The notes under the pieces were generated by a model that worked only from the letters and a program-made list of their open reading frames with translations, made no database searches and was not told the DNA's origin. A DNA stretch of 58,938 nucleotides, from NCBI GenBank assembly GCA_023150935.1, contig JAKLJW010000033.1:3229-62166 (forward strand), given 5' to 3'. Source of the DNA: Candidatus Binatia bacterium (GTDB lineage: Bacteria > Desulfobacterota > Binatia > HRBIN30). Shown piece by piece: positions 17,786 through 27,077 of the stretch; position 1 is the stretch's first letter; every line of letters begins with the position of its first letter. The position numbers and the translations under genes were made by a program.

Positions 17786-20461
17786 ATGAACGTGAGTCTC
17801 AAGGCCCTGATTGGAAAGCTCAACGATACCTGCCGCGGCGCGCTCGAAGGGGCGGCGGGCCTGTGTCTGACCCGCACGCATTACGATGTCGATATCGAGC
17901 ACCTCTTCCTCAAGCTCACCGAGATGCCGGAAAGCGACTTCGCCCGCATTCTGCGCCAGTACGAGATCGATGCCTCACGGCTGTCCCGCGACCTGACCCG
18001 CGCCCTCGATCGACTGAAGACCGGCAACGCGCGTACACCCGCACTGTCCCCGCGTATCCCGCAGCTTATTAGCGAGGCGTGGACCGTCGCGTCGGTCGAT
18101 TTCGGCGTTGCCCGGGTGCGTTCCGGTCACCTCGCCATCGCCCTGCTGGGCAACGACGATCTCGGCCGTCTCGCCCGCGAGAGCGCGGCGGACCTCGGGC
18201 GCGTCGTCCTCGAAGATCTGCGCAAGCGCTTTGCCGATATCGTCGGCGGATCGATCGAGGACCGCGGGGAGGCGGCGCTCGGCATGGCCGCTCCTGAGCC
18301 GGGGACGCCCGGCGCCGTCGCCGGTGGCAAGACCCCGGCCCTCGATCAGTACACCATCGATCTGACCGCGCGCGCCCGCGCCGGCAAGATAGACCCGGTG
18401 CTCGGCCGCGACGCCGAGGTGCGCCAGATCGTCGACATCCTCACGCGGCGACGGCAGAACAATCCGATCCTGACCGGAGAGGCGGGGGTCGGCAAGACCG
18501 CCGTGGTCGAGGGACTGGCCCTGCGCATTGCCGAGGGCGATGTGCCGCCGCCGCTGCGGCCCGTGGCCCTGCGGGTGCTCGATCTCGGCCTGCTGCAGGC
18601 GGGAGCCAGCGTCAAGGGCGAGTTCGAAAACCGGCTTAACGGTGTCATCAACGAAGTCAAGGCGTCGGCGCAACCGATCATCCTGTTCATCGACGAAGCA
18701 CACACGATGATCGGGGCCGGCGGGCAGGCCGGACAGGGCGACGCCGCCAATCTACTGAAGCCGGCGCTGGCGCGTGGCGAGCTGCGCACGATCGCCGCCA
18801 CCACCTGGGCCGAGTACAAGAAGTACTTCGAACGCGACGCCGCTCTGGCGCGCCGGTTCCAGGTCGTCAAGGTCGAGGAGCCTACCGAGCCGCAGGCCAT
18901 CGGCATGATGCGCGGGCTCGTCGGAACCCTGGAACAGCATCACAAGGTCCGCATTCTCGACGAGGCCGTCGAGGCCGGCGTGCGCCTGTCGCATCGCTAC
19001 ATCTCCGGGCGGCAACTGCCCGACAAGGCGGTGAGCGTTCTCGATACCGCCTGTGCCCGCGTGGCGCTCGGACAGGTCGCGACCCCTCCCGAGGTCGAGG
19101 ATTGCCGGCGCCAGATCGCCCGCGCCGAAACCGAGATCGGCATCCTCGAACGCGAGGCGCTCACCGGCGCAAAGCACCACGAACGCCTCGCCGAGGTTGC
19201 CGCCGAGAAGGCGGCGGCCGAGAAACGGCTCCAGGAACTCGAGGCGCGCTGGAAGGAAGAAGCCCGCATCATCGGCGAATTGCGCGACATCCGGGGTCGC
19301 CTCGAAGCTCACGGGGCCGCGAGTCGCACCGGCGCGCAGGACACCGGCGGCCGACTGCCGGAGACCGAGGTCGCGCGTCTGCAGGCGGACCTCGATCGCT
19401 TTACCGCCGAGCTGCGGCAGTTGCAGGGCGAATCGCCGCTGATGCAGGTGTGCGTCGACGCGCAAAGCGTCGCCGAGGTCGTGTCCGGCTGGACCGGTAT
19501 TCCGGTCGGTAAGGTCGTCCGTGACGAGATCAACACGGTGCTTACGCTGAGCGACCTGCTGCAGCGGCGCGTCATCGGGCAGGCCCACGCGCTCGATGCG
19601 ATTGGCCAGCGCCTGCGCACGGCGCGCGCCAAGCTCGAAGACCCGCGCCGGCCGATCGGGGTGTTCCTCCTCGTCGGGCCCAGCGGCGTGGGCAAGACCG
19701 AAACCGCGATGAGTCTGGCCGACCTGCTGTACGGCGGCGATCAGAACATGACCGTTATCAACATGTCCGAATTCAAGGAGGAGCATAAGGTCTCGCTGCT
19801 CATGGGTTCGCCGCCGGGCTACGTCGGCTACGGCGAGGGCGGTGTGCTTACCGAAGCGGTGCGGCGCCGGCCGTACAGCGTCGTGCTACTCGACGAGATG
19901 GAGAAGGCGCACCCCGGTGTGCAGGACATCTTCTATCAGGTGTTCGACAAGGGCAGCTTGCGCGATGGCGAAGGCCGCGACATCGACTTCAAGAACACCG
20001 TGGTCCTCATGACCTCGAACGCCGGTACCGACACCATCATGAAACTGTGCGCCGATCCGGAAACGCGGCCGGAACCCGAAGCTCTCGCGGAGGCGTTGCG
20101 CACTGACCTGTTGAAGTACTTCAAGCCGGCGTTCCTCGGACGCACCATCGTCGTACCGTACTATCCGATCTTCGATGACATCATGAAGCGGATCATCGAC
20201 TTGCAGCTCGGCCGCATCCGCGCCCGTGTGCAGGAGAATCACCGCGCGCAGTTCACGTACGACGGCGCTCTGGTCGACGCGATTGCGAGCCGTTGCACCG
20301 AGGTCGACAGCGGCGCGCGCAACGTCGACCACATTCTCACCCGATCGCTGCTGCCCGAGCTCTCCCGGGAGTTCCTCGGGCGGATGGCGGCCGGGGAAAC
20401 GATTTCGCGGGTTCATGTCACCGTCGACGGCACCGGTGCGTTCCGGTACGACCTCGGCTGA
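17786..20461 (+). CDS. clpV: T6SS sheath-recycling AAA+ ATPase ClpV/TssH
   Basis: An 891-residue ClpB/Hsp104-type unfoldase of the ClpV class that disassembles contracted TssBC sheaths. The N-domain begins [20 protein letters not shown] followed by EGAAGLCL, typical of ClpV rather than ClpB. AAA1 Walker A is GEAGVGKT near residue 230; AAA2 Walker A is GPSGVGKT near residue 631; the pore and Walker B region [20 protein letters not shown] is intact. The middle coiled coil (about residues 430-550) is present. Last gene of the structural block. Confidence 0.97.
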   Translation: MNVSLKALIGKLNDTCRGALEGAAGLCLTRTHYDVDIEHLFLKLTEMPESDFARILRQYEIDASRLSRDLTRALDRLKTGNARTPALSPRIPQLISEAWTVASVDFGVARVRSGHLAIALLGNDDLGRLARESAADLGRVVLEDLRKRFADIVGGSIEDRGEAALGMAAPEPGTPGAVAGGKTPALDQYTIDLTARARAGKIDPVLGRDAEVRQIVDILTRRRQNNPILTGEAGVGKTAVVEGLALRIAEGDVPPPLRPVALRVLDLGLLQAGASVKGEFENRLNGVINEVKASAQPIILFIDEAHTMIGAGGQAGQGDAANLLKPALARGELRTIAATTWAEYKKYFERDAALARRFQVVKVEEPTEPQAIGMMRGLVGTLEQHHKVRILDEAVEAGVRLSHRYISGRQLPDKAVSVLDTACARVALGQVATPPEVEDCRRQIARAETEIGILEREALTGAKHHERLAEVAAEKAAAEKRLQELEARWKEEARIIGELRDIRGRLEAHGAASRTGAQDTGGRLPETEVARLQADLDRFTAELRQLQGESPLMQVCVDAQSVAEVVSGWTGIPVGKVVRDEINTVLTLSDLLQRRVIGQAHALDAIGQRLRTARAKLEDPRRPIGVFLLVGPSGVGKTETAMSLADLLYGGDQNMTVINMSEFKEEHKVSLLMGSPPGYVGYGEGGVLTEAVRRRPYSVVLLDEMEKAHPGVQDIFYQVFDKGSLRDGEGRDIDFKNTVVLMTSNAGTDTIMKLCADPETRPEPEALAEALRTDLLKYFKPAFLGRTIVVPYYPIFDDIMKRIIDLQLGRIRARVQENHRAQFTYDGALVDAIASRCTEVDSGARNVDHILTRSLLPELSREFLGRMAAGETISRVHVTVDGTGAFRYDLG

Positions 20462-20466
20462 GCGGT

Positions 20467-20486
20467 GCGGGCACAACAGTGCCCGC
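20467..20486 (+). terminator. Stem-loop between clpV and vgrG1
   Basis: GCGGGCAC, loop AACA, then GTGCCCGC form a perfect 8-bp GC-rich hairpin five bases after the clpV stop. There is no U-run, so it may be a weak terminator or an mRNA-stabilising hairpin that uncouples structural genes from the effector cassette. It ends only 15 bases before the vgrG start codon. Confidence 0.5.
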
Positions 20487-20501
20487 GAGGCAGGGTGAGC
20501 C

Positions 20502-22835
20502 GTGGCGTACACGCAGGACGGACGCCTGATTGCGGTCCACACGCCGCTGGGACCCGATGCCCTCTTGCTGCAACGGTTCAGCGGCCGCGAGGCCGTCTCC
20601 GAGCTCTTCCGCTTCGAGCTCGATCTGCTGTCTGACGGTGCGGAGGTCGAACCGGGCGCCCTGCTCGGCCATGCGATATCGATCGCGCTCGCGCTGCCCG
20701 ACGGGGGCTCGCGCTACTTCCACGGAGTCGTCAGCCGCTTCGGCGAGGGCATATGGGACGGGCGCCTCGCGCATTACCGCGCCGAGGTCGTGCCGTGGCT
20801 GTGGTTGCTCGGGCGGACCAGCGATTCGCGCATCTTTCAGAACCAGGCCGTGCCGCAGATTATCGAGCAGGTGTTCAAGGACCTCGGGCTGAACGACTAT
20901 CGGCTCGTGCTGCGGGGGACCTACGAGCCCCGCGACTACTGCGTGCAGTACCGGGAGACGGACCTGAACTTCGTGTCGCGGCTGATGGAGGAGTGCGGCA
21001 TCGCCTACTTCTTCGAGCACCGGGCCGACCGGCACATCCTGGTTATGACCGACGCTCCCGACGCCCACGATCCATGCCCCCACCAGGCGGAGGCCCGGAT
21101 CGAGGCGACCGGCCGTATGGAGAGAGAGGACGCGATAACGGCCTGGGACGTCGACGACTTTGTGCGCGCGGGGGCGTATGCGCTCGCCGATTTCAACTTC
21201 GAGACACCTAACACCAACCTGCTCGTCGACACGCCCGGGGTCGTGAAGCGCCGCAGTGCGGCACTGGCCCTGTACGACTATCCTGGCGGGTATTTGACCC
21301 GGGGAGAGGGCGAGCGCGTTGCTCGCATCCGCATGCAGGAAGAAGAGGCGACCCACTGCACGATTGCCGGCAGCGGCCGCTGCCGCGGGTTTGCCGCGGG
21401 CTATCGCTTCGCGCTGCAGGGGCACTTCCGTCGCGAGCTCGACACGGAATACCTGTTGACCGCAGTCGTCCACGACGCGACCGCCGGCAGTGCGTACCGC
21501 ACCGGTGACGGGGTGCAAGGCGCGGAAGAAACGTACCGGAACGGCTTCCTGTGCCTTCCGCATCGAGTTCCGTTCCGCCCCGCGCGGCTAACGCCGAAGC
21601 CGTTCGTCGAGGGAGTGCAGACCGCATTTGTCGTCGGGCCGTCGGGCGAGGAGATCCATACCGACAAGTACGGGCGCGTCAGGGTGCAGTTCCACTGGGA
21701 CCGCGAGGGCAAGTACAACGAGAAGAGTTCTTGCTGGGTCCGCGTGGCGCAAGCGTGGGCCGGCAAGCGCTGGGGCGCGATCTTCACCCCGCGCATCGGC
21801 CAGGAGGTCATTGTCGACTTCGAGGAGGGCGATCCGGACCGGCCCCTGATTACGGGACGGGTTTACAACGCGGAGCAGATGCCGCCCTACGACCTGCCGG
21901 CGGAGCAGACGAAGAGCACGATCAAGACCAGCAGCTCGAAGGGGGGCGGCGGGTTCAACGAGATCCGCTTCGAAGACAAGAAGGGCAAGGAGCAGCTCTT
22001 CGTGCACGCGGAGCGGCGCTACGACAACCGCGTGAAGAAGGACTCGCTGGAATGGGTGGGCCGGCACCGGCATCTGATCGTGGGGCGCCAACAGCGCGAA
22101 GCGGTCAAGGCGGACAAGCACCTCAAGGTCGGCGGCGACCGCAACGAGCAGATCGACGGGTCGGCGTCGTCGAAGGTCGGCATGGACTTCGACCGGAAGA
22201 TCGGCATGAAGCGAGCGCTCGATGCCGGCATGGAGATCCATCTCAAGGCGGGCATGAACGCCGTGATCGAGGGCGGCATGACCGTCACTCTGAAAGCCGG
22301 CGCGGGCTTTCTCGTCGTCGGCCCGGCCGGGGTGACGATGTCCGGCACGCCGATCCTGATCAACGCCGGCGGCGCCGCGGGTACCGGGTCGGGGGCGTCG
22401 CCCGATCCGCCGAAAGCGCCTCTGGAGGCGGATCGCGCCGAACCCGGTGCGAAGGCCAAGGTCCCGCCGCCAAAGACGGTGTCGCCGCAGGCCCTGGCTT
22501 TGCGGCAGGCGGCCCGCGAGGGCCGGCCGTTTTGCGAGAAGTGCGCCGAGGCCGCACGGCAGGCGGCCCTGGCCCGTGGAGCCACGCCGGCGGAAGCCGA
22601 GGATGCGGCGCAGGCGGCCGGGGAGCAGGCGGAGAAGACCTGGGTCGAGATCGAGCTGCTCGACGAAGACGAGCGTCCGGTCGCCGGTGAGGAGTATCGC
22701 CTCGATCTCGCCGACGGCTCGGTCAGACGCGGACGGCTGGATGCAAACGGCAAGGCGCGCGTAGAGAACATTGATCCGGGAACCTGTGAGCTGACGTTTC
22801 CCAATCTGGACGCCAACGACTGGGCCAGGATATGA
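20502..22835 (+). CDS. vgrG: VgrG1 spike protein with C-terminal CEKC helix module and transthyretin-like domain
   Basis: A 777-residue VgrG/TssI. The GTG start gives MAYTQDGRLIAVHTPLGPD, shared with the other two VgrGs here. The gp27-like part spans about 1-380, including CVQYRETDLNFVSRLMEECG and IAYFFEH. The gp5 OB-fold carries VRVQFHWDREGKYNEKSSCW near residue 385, and a beta-helix needle follows. Beyond the needle come a helical segment with CEKC (about 678) and an 80-residue transthyretin-like domain starting TWVEIELLDEDERPVAGEEY. Such extensions recruit cargo in other VgrGs. It heads the cassette with the LysM protein, PAD and HEAT protein. Confidence 0.95.
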   Translation: MAYTQDGRLIAVHTPLGPDALLLQRFSGREAVSELFRFELDLLSDGAEVEPGALLGHAISIALALPDGGSRYFHGVVSRFGEGIWDGRLAHYRAEVVPWLWLLGRTSDSRIFQNQAVPQIIEQVFKDLGLNDYRLVLRGTYEPRDYCVQYRETDLNFVSRLMEECGIAYFFEHRADRHILVMTDAPDAHDPCPHQAEARIEATGRMEREDAITAWDVDDFVRAGAYALADFNFETPNTNLLVDTPGVVKRRSAALALYDYPGGYLTRGEGERVARIRMQEEEATHCTIAGSGRCRGFAAGYRFALQGHFRRELDTEYLLTAVVHDATAGSAYRTGDGVQGAEETYRNGFLCLPHRVPFRPARLTPKPFVEGVQTAFVVGPSGEEIHTDKYGRVRVQFHWDREGKYNEKSSCWVRVAQAWAGKRWGAIFTPRIGQEVIVDFEEGDPDRPLITGRVYNAEQMPPYDLPAEQTKSTIKTSSSKGGGGFNEIRFEDKKGKEQLFVHAERRYDNRVKKDSLEWVGRHRHLIVGRQQREAVKADKHLKVGGDRNEQIDGSASSKVGMDFDRKIGMKRALDAGMEIHLKAGMNAVIEGGMTVTLKAGAGFLVVGPAGVTMSGTPILINAGGAAGTGSGASPDPPKAPLEADRAEPGAKAKVPPPKTVSPQALALRQAAREGRPFCEKCAEAARQAALARGATPAEAEDAAQAAGEQAEKTWVEIELLDEDERPVAGEEYRLDLADGSVRRGRLDANGKARVENIDPGTCELTFPNLDANDWARI

Positions 22836-22854
22836 AATCCGCGTAAAGGGCAGC

Positions 22855-23502
22855 ATGGCAAAGGTTCATACCGTGTCGCAAGGCGAATGCTTGTCGAGGA
22901 TTGCGCAGCAGCACGGGTTCGCCAACTGGCGAACGATCTACGAGCATCCACTCAACGCCGATTTCAGGACTAAACGTTCCAACCCCAACCTCATCTATCC
23001 GGGCGACCAGATCGTCATCCCGGACAAAGGGGCAGGAAGAGCGGAGCTGGCGACAGCGCAAACGCATCGCTTCCGGCTCAGACGAGGCACTCAGGTGCTG
23101 CGCATCGTCGTTCGCGACGCCGACGGACGTTCGATGACCAGTGTGCCGTACGAGATGACCATAGCCGGGGTGCGGCGCACCGGTACAACCAGGGGCGACG
23201 GACTCATCGAAGAGACCGTTCCTAGCGATGCCGACGACGGCACCTTGCGAGTCGCCAATTTTGAGTGGCCGCTCTTGCTGAGTCACCTGAACCCTGTCAC
23301 CAACGCGCCCGATGACGGGGCCACCGGGATCCAGGCCCGCCTGCGCAACCTTGGCTGCGACCCAGGCGAGATCGATGGGATCATCGGGCCGAGGACCCGC
23401 GCCGCCATTTCCGCCTTCCAAAGGAAACATCCCCCGCTCGCCGTCGACGGAATTTGCGGTCCGAAGACCCTGACGAAGTTGATTGAAGAGCATGGTTGCT
23501 GA
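22855..23502 (+). CDS. LysM and peptidoglycan-binding domain protein, T6SS cargo accessory
   Basis: A 215-residue three-part protein. Residues 1-60 are a LysM domain (VHTVSQGECLSRIAQQHGFA, then NPNLIYPGDQIVIP). Residues about 70-145 form a beta domain resembling the transthyretin-like modules of the VgrGs. Residues about 155-215 are a PG_binding_1 domain (IQARLRNLGCDPGEIDGIIG, AISAFQRKHPPLAVDGICGP). LysM/PGB proteins often sit between vgrG and an effector gene. A role anchoring the spike cargo at the target cell wall is inference. No signal peptide is present, as expected for a protein loaded in the cytoplasm. It lies 19 bases after vgrG1 and 19 before the PAD gene. Confidence 0.85.
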   Translation: MAKVHTVSQGECLSRIAQQHGFANWRTIYEHPLNADFRTKRSNPNLIYPGDQIVIPDKGAGRAELATAQTHRFRLRRGTQVLRIVVRDADGRSMTSVPYEMTIAGVRRTGTTRGDGLIEETVPSDADDGTLRVANFEWPLLLSHLNPVTNAPDDGATGIQARLRNLGCDPGEIDGIIGPRTRAAISAFQRKHPPLAVDGICGPKTLTKLIEEHGC

Positions 23503-23521
23503 CTAGCGACGAGGGATCATC

Positions 23522-25903
23522 ATGGCCGTCCCACCTCTGCCCCCGCCCATCCTGGTGCCGCCTGCGTTGGTGGCGCTGGGCAGCGCGCTGTACAACGCGT
23601 TGTGCGCCCCTGGCGTTGCCGGAAGCTTGCACGCAGATTTCGACCGCAGCGGGAGCGTCGATCAGACCGATCCGGAATATCTCGAGCGCGTGAAACGTCC
23701 AGGTGCCATCTTGCTGCCCAACCTCGACATCAGCGACTTCGGACGTCTGCCGGTGCCCCGGCCGGCTGATCTGCGACCTCACCTGGACGCCACCGACGCG
23801 GCCGTCAATGGTGCCGCAGATCAGGGACAGCTCACCCTGGCCAAGGTGCGAAAGCCGAATCCGTGCCACCTGTCGGGGACCACCGTAACCATGAAGGTTC
23901 ACGCCGACGATGCCCGGCGCATTCGGGTCTTTCAGGTCGGCGCCGGTGCCGCGCCAGTGCTCGGCGTGGGCAAGCCGATGGGAGCCCCCGAGGAGTTCGA
24001 TCTGCCCGGCGTTGCCGCTATCCCGTGGGCCTTCGACTTCCTCGTGGAAGCCGTGACGCTAGCGGGCGATCCGGTCAGAGGAGCCCCTGGTGGAAGCTCG
24101 CCAAACAAGCCGGATCCGTACGCCGTTAACCTGCCGTCCGGATCCTCGGGAACCCCGATTGTCAGTGCCCGGGCTCCAGGCGAAATCTGGGTCGAGCTTA
24201 TCCACGGCTCGGTCGCCGCGACCCTGGCTGCGCCCTACGACGTGGCCCTATTCACCGTGGCTCCCTTCATGCTGCTGTCCAATTTGCAGCCCGTGCGACG
24301 CGTATACACGGTGTACTTCCGCGACGATAACCACAACTTCGTGTTCGACTTCGCCGCCGCTTGCCGGGCTGCACTGGGTGCCACGGTGTCGGTGCCCGCC
24401 GATTCCTCCACGCCGTTCACGCCGCATACGCCGGCGCACACGGGTCCCCTGTATCTCGTCGATGGGGCCCGATTCCCTGACGAATGGATGCAGGACGAGT
24501 TGGAGATCGGCTACTGTTGGGCGCCCCATGCCTGGATGCACGTCGTGCTGCACTGCAAGCGTGGTCGTCCACTAAAGGATTTCGTCCATGGCGACATGCT
24601 CGACCCGGGGCTGGGGCTCTTCGACGGCATCGACGGTGCGCCTCTGGACGGGCAGGACTACGGCGGGAACCTTGAGGTGTCGCCTCCAGTAGTGGTGCCA
24701 ACGCCAGCAATCGGGCGAGATGCCGCCGGTCCCAGCCTTCCGTCGCATCCGCGGGCCCCGTTCGGCAAGATCATACTTGGCGATTGTACGCCGCGGCCGG
24801 CTCACGACGACTTCCGCAAGTTCCTGCTTGCTCAGAAGGTCCAACCCGTGCTGGCGCTCGATACCTCTTGGCTCAGCGTGGGACACGTCGACGAGTTCCT
24901 GTCCTTCGTTCCGGCCAGCTCCGGCAAGCCATTTCGGCTCCTCATCGCCTCGGTGTGGGCAATGGACGAGTTGCTCGAGGCCACCAAGTCGGTGCCGGTG
25001 TTACGAGGGCGCACCAACCTGCAAAGAGGACAGTGGATCGACAGCCGCGGCACTACTCCCGCGGCCTGGGCGGAGTATGACGAGGTCTCGGTGGAGGACT
25101 TGATCGCCGCGTCGCGCACATTCAACCAGACGCTGCGGACCAGCAAGCTCGTGGCGATCGAGCGCCGCCTGAAGCGCGGGTTAAATCTCGATGCCGCAGA
25201 TATCGTGCGTGTTCCGACCTACTTCGCAGAGCCGGCCGTGATGACCGCGGTGTTCGGCCTACCGGGAACCACGACCGTCGCGAAGACGGTCGGCATGGTG
25301 AACCTCCAGGTGGTCAACACCCACCTTCTAGTCCCCAAGCCCTTCGGCCCACGCGTCCGCCCGGCAGATGCCACGACGGTCCTGAGGAAGGTGCTCGATC
25401 GGTTGGGGTTGAGCGGCGTTGCCGTACGCCTCACCCCCGGAGCAGGGTTCTTTCACTGGGCGTATCCCGGCGAAGATGTGGGGCGCTTTGCCTGCTACTT
25501 TGCGCAGCCATCGACTGCAGCGGCGCGCCAGAACATTATCAACCACATCAAGACGGGTGCCGTGCTGACTCCCGCCAACGCAACGCTGGTCGCAGCAACC
25601 CGGGCGGCCATCCTCGCCGACCCCAGGAACGCCGGCGCACCGGCGGCAGGTACGTTTCCGACGTGGCGCAAGATGTGGATCCCCGAAGACACCGTCGATC
25701 TCCTCGAGGCATACATGCTCTCGGTGCTGGAGCCCCTGGGGTTGACCGTGCATTTCGTCGATGACTGGTATTACCACGCGGGCATGGGCGAGGTGCACTG
25801 CGGATCAAACGCCCGACGGGAACCTCCCGAGCTCAACGGTGCAGCGCGCTGGTGGGATTCCTACGACCCGGACGTCAATACCAATTATGACCCGGCGGCG
25901 TGA
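23522..25903 (+). CDS. Protein-arginine deiminase (PAD), candidate T6SS effector
   Basis: A 793-residue homologue of animal PADs, which convert peptidyl-arginine to citrulline in a calcium-dependent reaction. Residues 37-51 contain an EF-like calcium loop, DFDRSGSVDQTD, matching the PAD middle-domain loop; RIRVFQ near residue 137 is also PAD_M-like. The catalytic domain has all four key motifs: WMQDELEIGY (Asp325, equivalent to PAD4 Asp350), FGNLEVSPP-like GGNLEVSPPV, LSVGHVDEFLSF (His455 and Asp457) and GEVHCGSNARR (Cys760). The cupredoxin-like N-domain of vertebrate PADs is absent, replaced by a Pro-rich hydrophobic 35-residue start. The Arg pair that contacts the substrate backbone in PAD4 is not obvious here. 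It follows vgrG and LysM genes and overlaps the next gene by 17 bases, which points to an effector-immunity pair. Confidence 0.9.
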   Translation: MAVPPLPPPILVPPALVALGSALYNALCAPGVAGSLHADFDRSGSVDQTDPEYLERVKRPGAILLPNLDISDFGRLPVPRPADLRPHLDATDAAVNGAADQGQLTLAKVRKPNPCHLSGTTVTMKVHADDARRIRVFQVGAGAAPVLGVGKPMGAPEEFDLPGVAAIPWAFDFLVEAVTLAGDPVRGAPGGSSPNKPDPYAVNLPSGSSGTPIVSARAPGEIWVELIHGSVAATLAAPYDVALFTVAPFMLLSNLQPVRRVYTVYFRDDNHNFVFDFAAACRAALGATVSVPADSSTPFTPHTPAHTGPLYLVDGARFPDEWMQDELEIGYCWAPHAWMHVVLHCKRGRPLKDFVHGDMLDPGLGLFDGIDGAPLDGQDYGGNLEVSPPVVVPTPAIGRDAAGPSLPSHPRAPFGKIILGDCTPRPAHDDFRKFLLAQKVQPVLALDTSWLSVGHVDEFLSFVPASSGKPFRLLIASVWAMDELLEATKSVPVLRGRTNLQRGQWIDSRGTTPAAWAEYDEVSVEDLIAASRTFNQTLRTSKLVAIERRLKRGLNLDAADIVRVPTYFAEPAVMTAVFGLPGTTTVAKTVGMVNLQVVNTHLLVPKPFGPRVRPADATTVLRKVLDRLGLSGVAVRLTPGAGFFHWAYPGEDVGRFACYFAQPSTAAARQNIINHIKTGAVLTPANATLVAATRAAILADPRNAGAPAAGTFPTWRKMWIPEDTVDLLEAYMLSVLEPLGLTVHFVDDWYYHAGMGEVHCGSNARREPPELNGAARWWDSYDPDVNTNYDPAA

Positions 25904-26912
25904 CGCTGATCGCGGCCTCCGGCCAACGCGGCTGGGGGGTGAGGTGGTAGTCGTTGCCTTCTTGCTTCTTGGTCTCTCAAACGTTGGAGTCGCAGCGATG
26001 GATAGACCGCAGTTCGAAACTGGGCTTCGCGATGCCACAAGGCAGACGGGGGCAGAGTATCTCGACACACGGCGGGCCATACTCGACGCGGGCCCGGCCG
26101 TCCTCACCTTCCTCGGCAGCACCCAGGTGCCGGCGACCGATTGGAAGACCGCTCTGGTGGTCGCCGTGCTGGCCGGCTGGTTGACCCGCAAGGATCTCTT
26201 CGACCAATGCACCCGATACGTCGAGGGTGATCTGCCCGGGCGGCCACCGATAACCGGAAAGTTCTCGGCCATCCAGAGAGCCACCACTGTTGCGCGTCTG
26301 GGTCCCGACGTCGTCCCACGGCTGCTGGAAATGCTCATCAAAACCGGGGAGGGAAACGACGCGGAGAGAGCGGCAGCAATATTCGGATCCTTGGTGCGGA
26401 TTGGAGACACGCGGGCGGTTCCGCCGTTGATCGACCTTCTGGCACCGCCGAACGAGGAAAACACCAGAGTCATGGCAGCCGGCGCCCTCGGGCAGCTTCA
26501 TGACCCCCGCGCGGCCGCACCGTTGCGGACCCTTCTCGCGAATACGTCGCTTTCCCCCGGTCTGCGCGCCACGGCGGCGCTCAGCCTTGGGGAGCTGAGA
26601 GACTTAGGGTCGTTGAAGATGCTTCAAGGCGTGCTTGTGGATGGCGCGCAGAACCCCGAGGTGCGAATTGGGGCGGCGCGCGCGATCGGCAAGCTGGGTG
26701 ACTCCAGTGTCGCTGGTGCGTTGAGCCAAGCGTTGACGACGTCGCACGATCTCGTGTTGCTCCAAGTGGTGATCGAAACGGCGGCGCGGCTCGGCGACCA
26801 GTCCAGCTTGCCGATGCTCAGCGACCTCGCCAGCCACCACGAGGACGAGTTCATTCGGGAAGCTGCGGAGAACGCCCGGGAGGAGATCTCCAAGCGGGCG
26901 GGTGCCAAGTGA
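25887..26912 (+). CDS. Exported HEAT-repeat protein, candidate immunity to the PAD effector
   Basis: A 341-residue protein whose ATG at 25887 overlaps the end of the PAD gene by 17 bases. The frame is open further upstream inside the PAD gene, but this start gives a signal peptide or anchor (VVVVAFLLLGLSNVGVAA at about 20-37). From about residue 130 it consists of HEAT/PBS-lyase-like repeats such as IGDTRAVPPLIDLLA, LHDPRAAAPLRTLLA and LGDSSVAGALSQALT. HEAT solenoids are binding scaffolds with no catalytic residues. Tight coupling to the enzyme and export to the periplasm make immunity the best guess; a chaperone role is the alternative. Confidence 0.8.
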   Translation: MTRRRDADRGLRPTRLGGEVVVVAFLLLGLSNVGVAAMDRPQFETGLRDATRQTGAEYLDTRRAILDAGPAVLTFLGSTQVPATDWKTALVVAVLAGWLTRKDLFDQCTRYVEGDLPGRPPITGKFSAIQRATTVARLGPDVVPRLLEMLIKTGEGNDAERAAAIFGSLVRIGDTRAVPPLIDLLAPPNEENTRVMAAGALGQLHDPRAAAPLRTLLANTSLSPGLRATAALSLGELRDLGSLKMLQGVLVDGAQNPEVRIGAARAIGKLGDSSVAGALSQALTTSHDLVLLQVVIETAARLGDQSSLPMLSDLASHHEDEFIREAAENAREEISKRAGAK

Positions 26913-27077
26913 TGTCACGCGCTCGCGCGTCGGTGAGGCCCGGCTCGGACCGACCGGTCTCGTACCGATCGCCGGTCGCGATCATTTGCAGAACACCTCG
27001 TTACGTAGCACTGGCACCGGCGCTCCTGAAACCGCCCCCATACTCCTCTACCGCACGGCCTTCACTCCTTCGGGCTG

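Noticed and set aside
23522..23630. Sec signal peptide on the PAD
   Set aside because: The first 35 residues are Pro-rich and hydrophobic but have no basic N-region or cleavage motif, and T6SS cargo would not need one.
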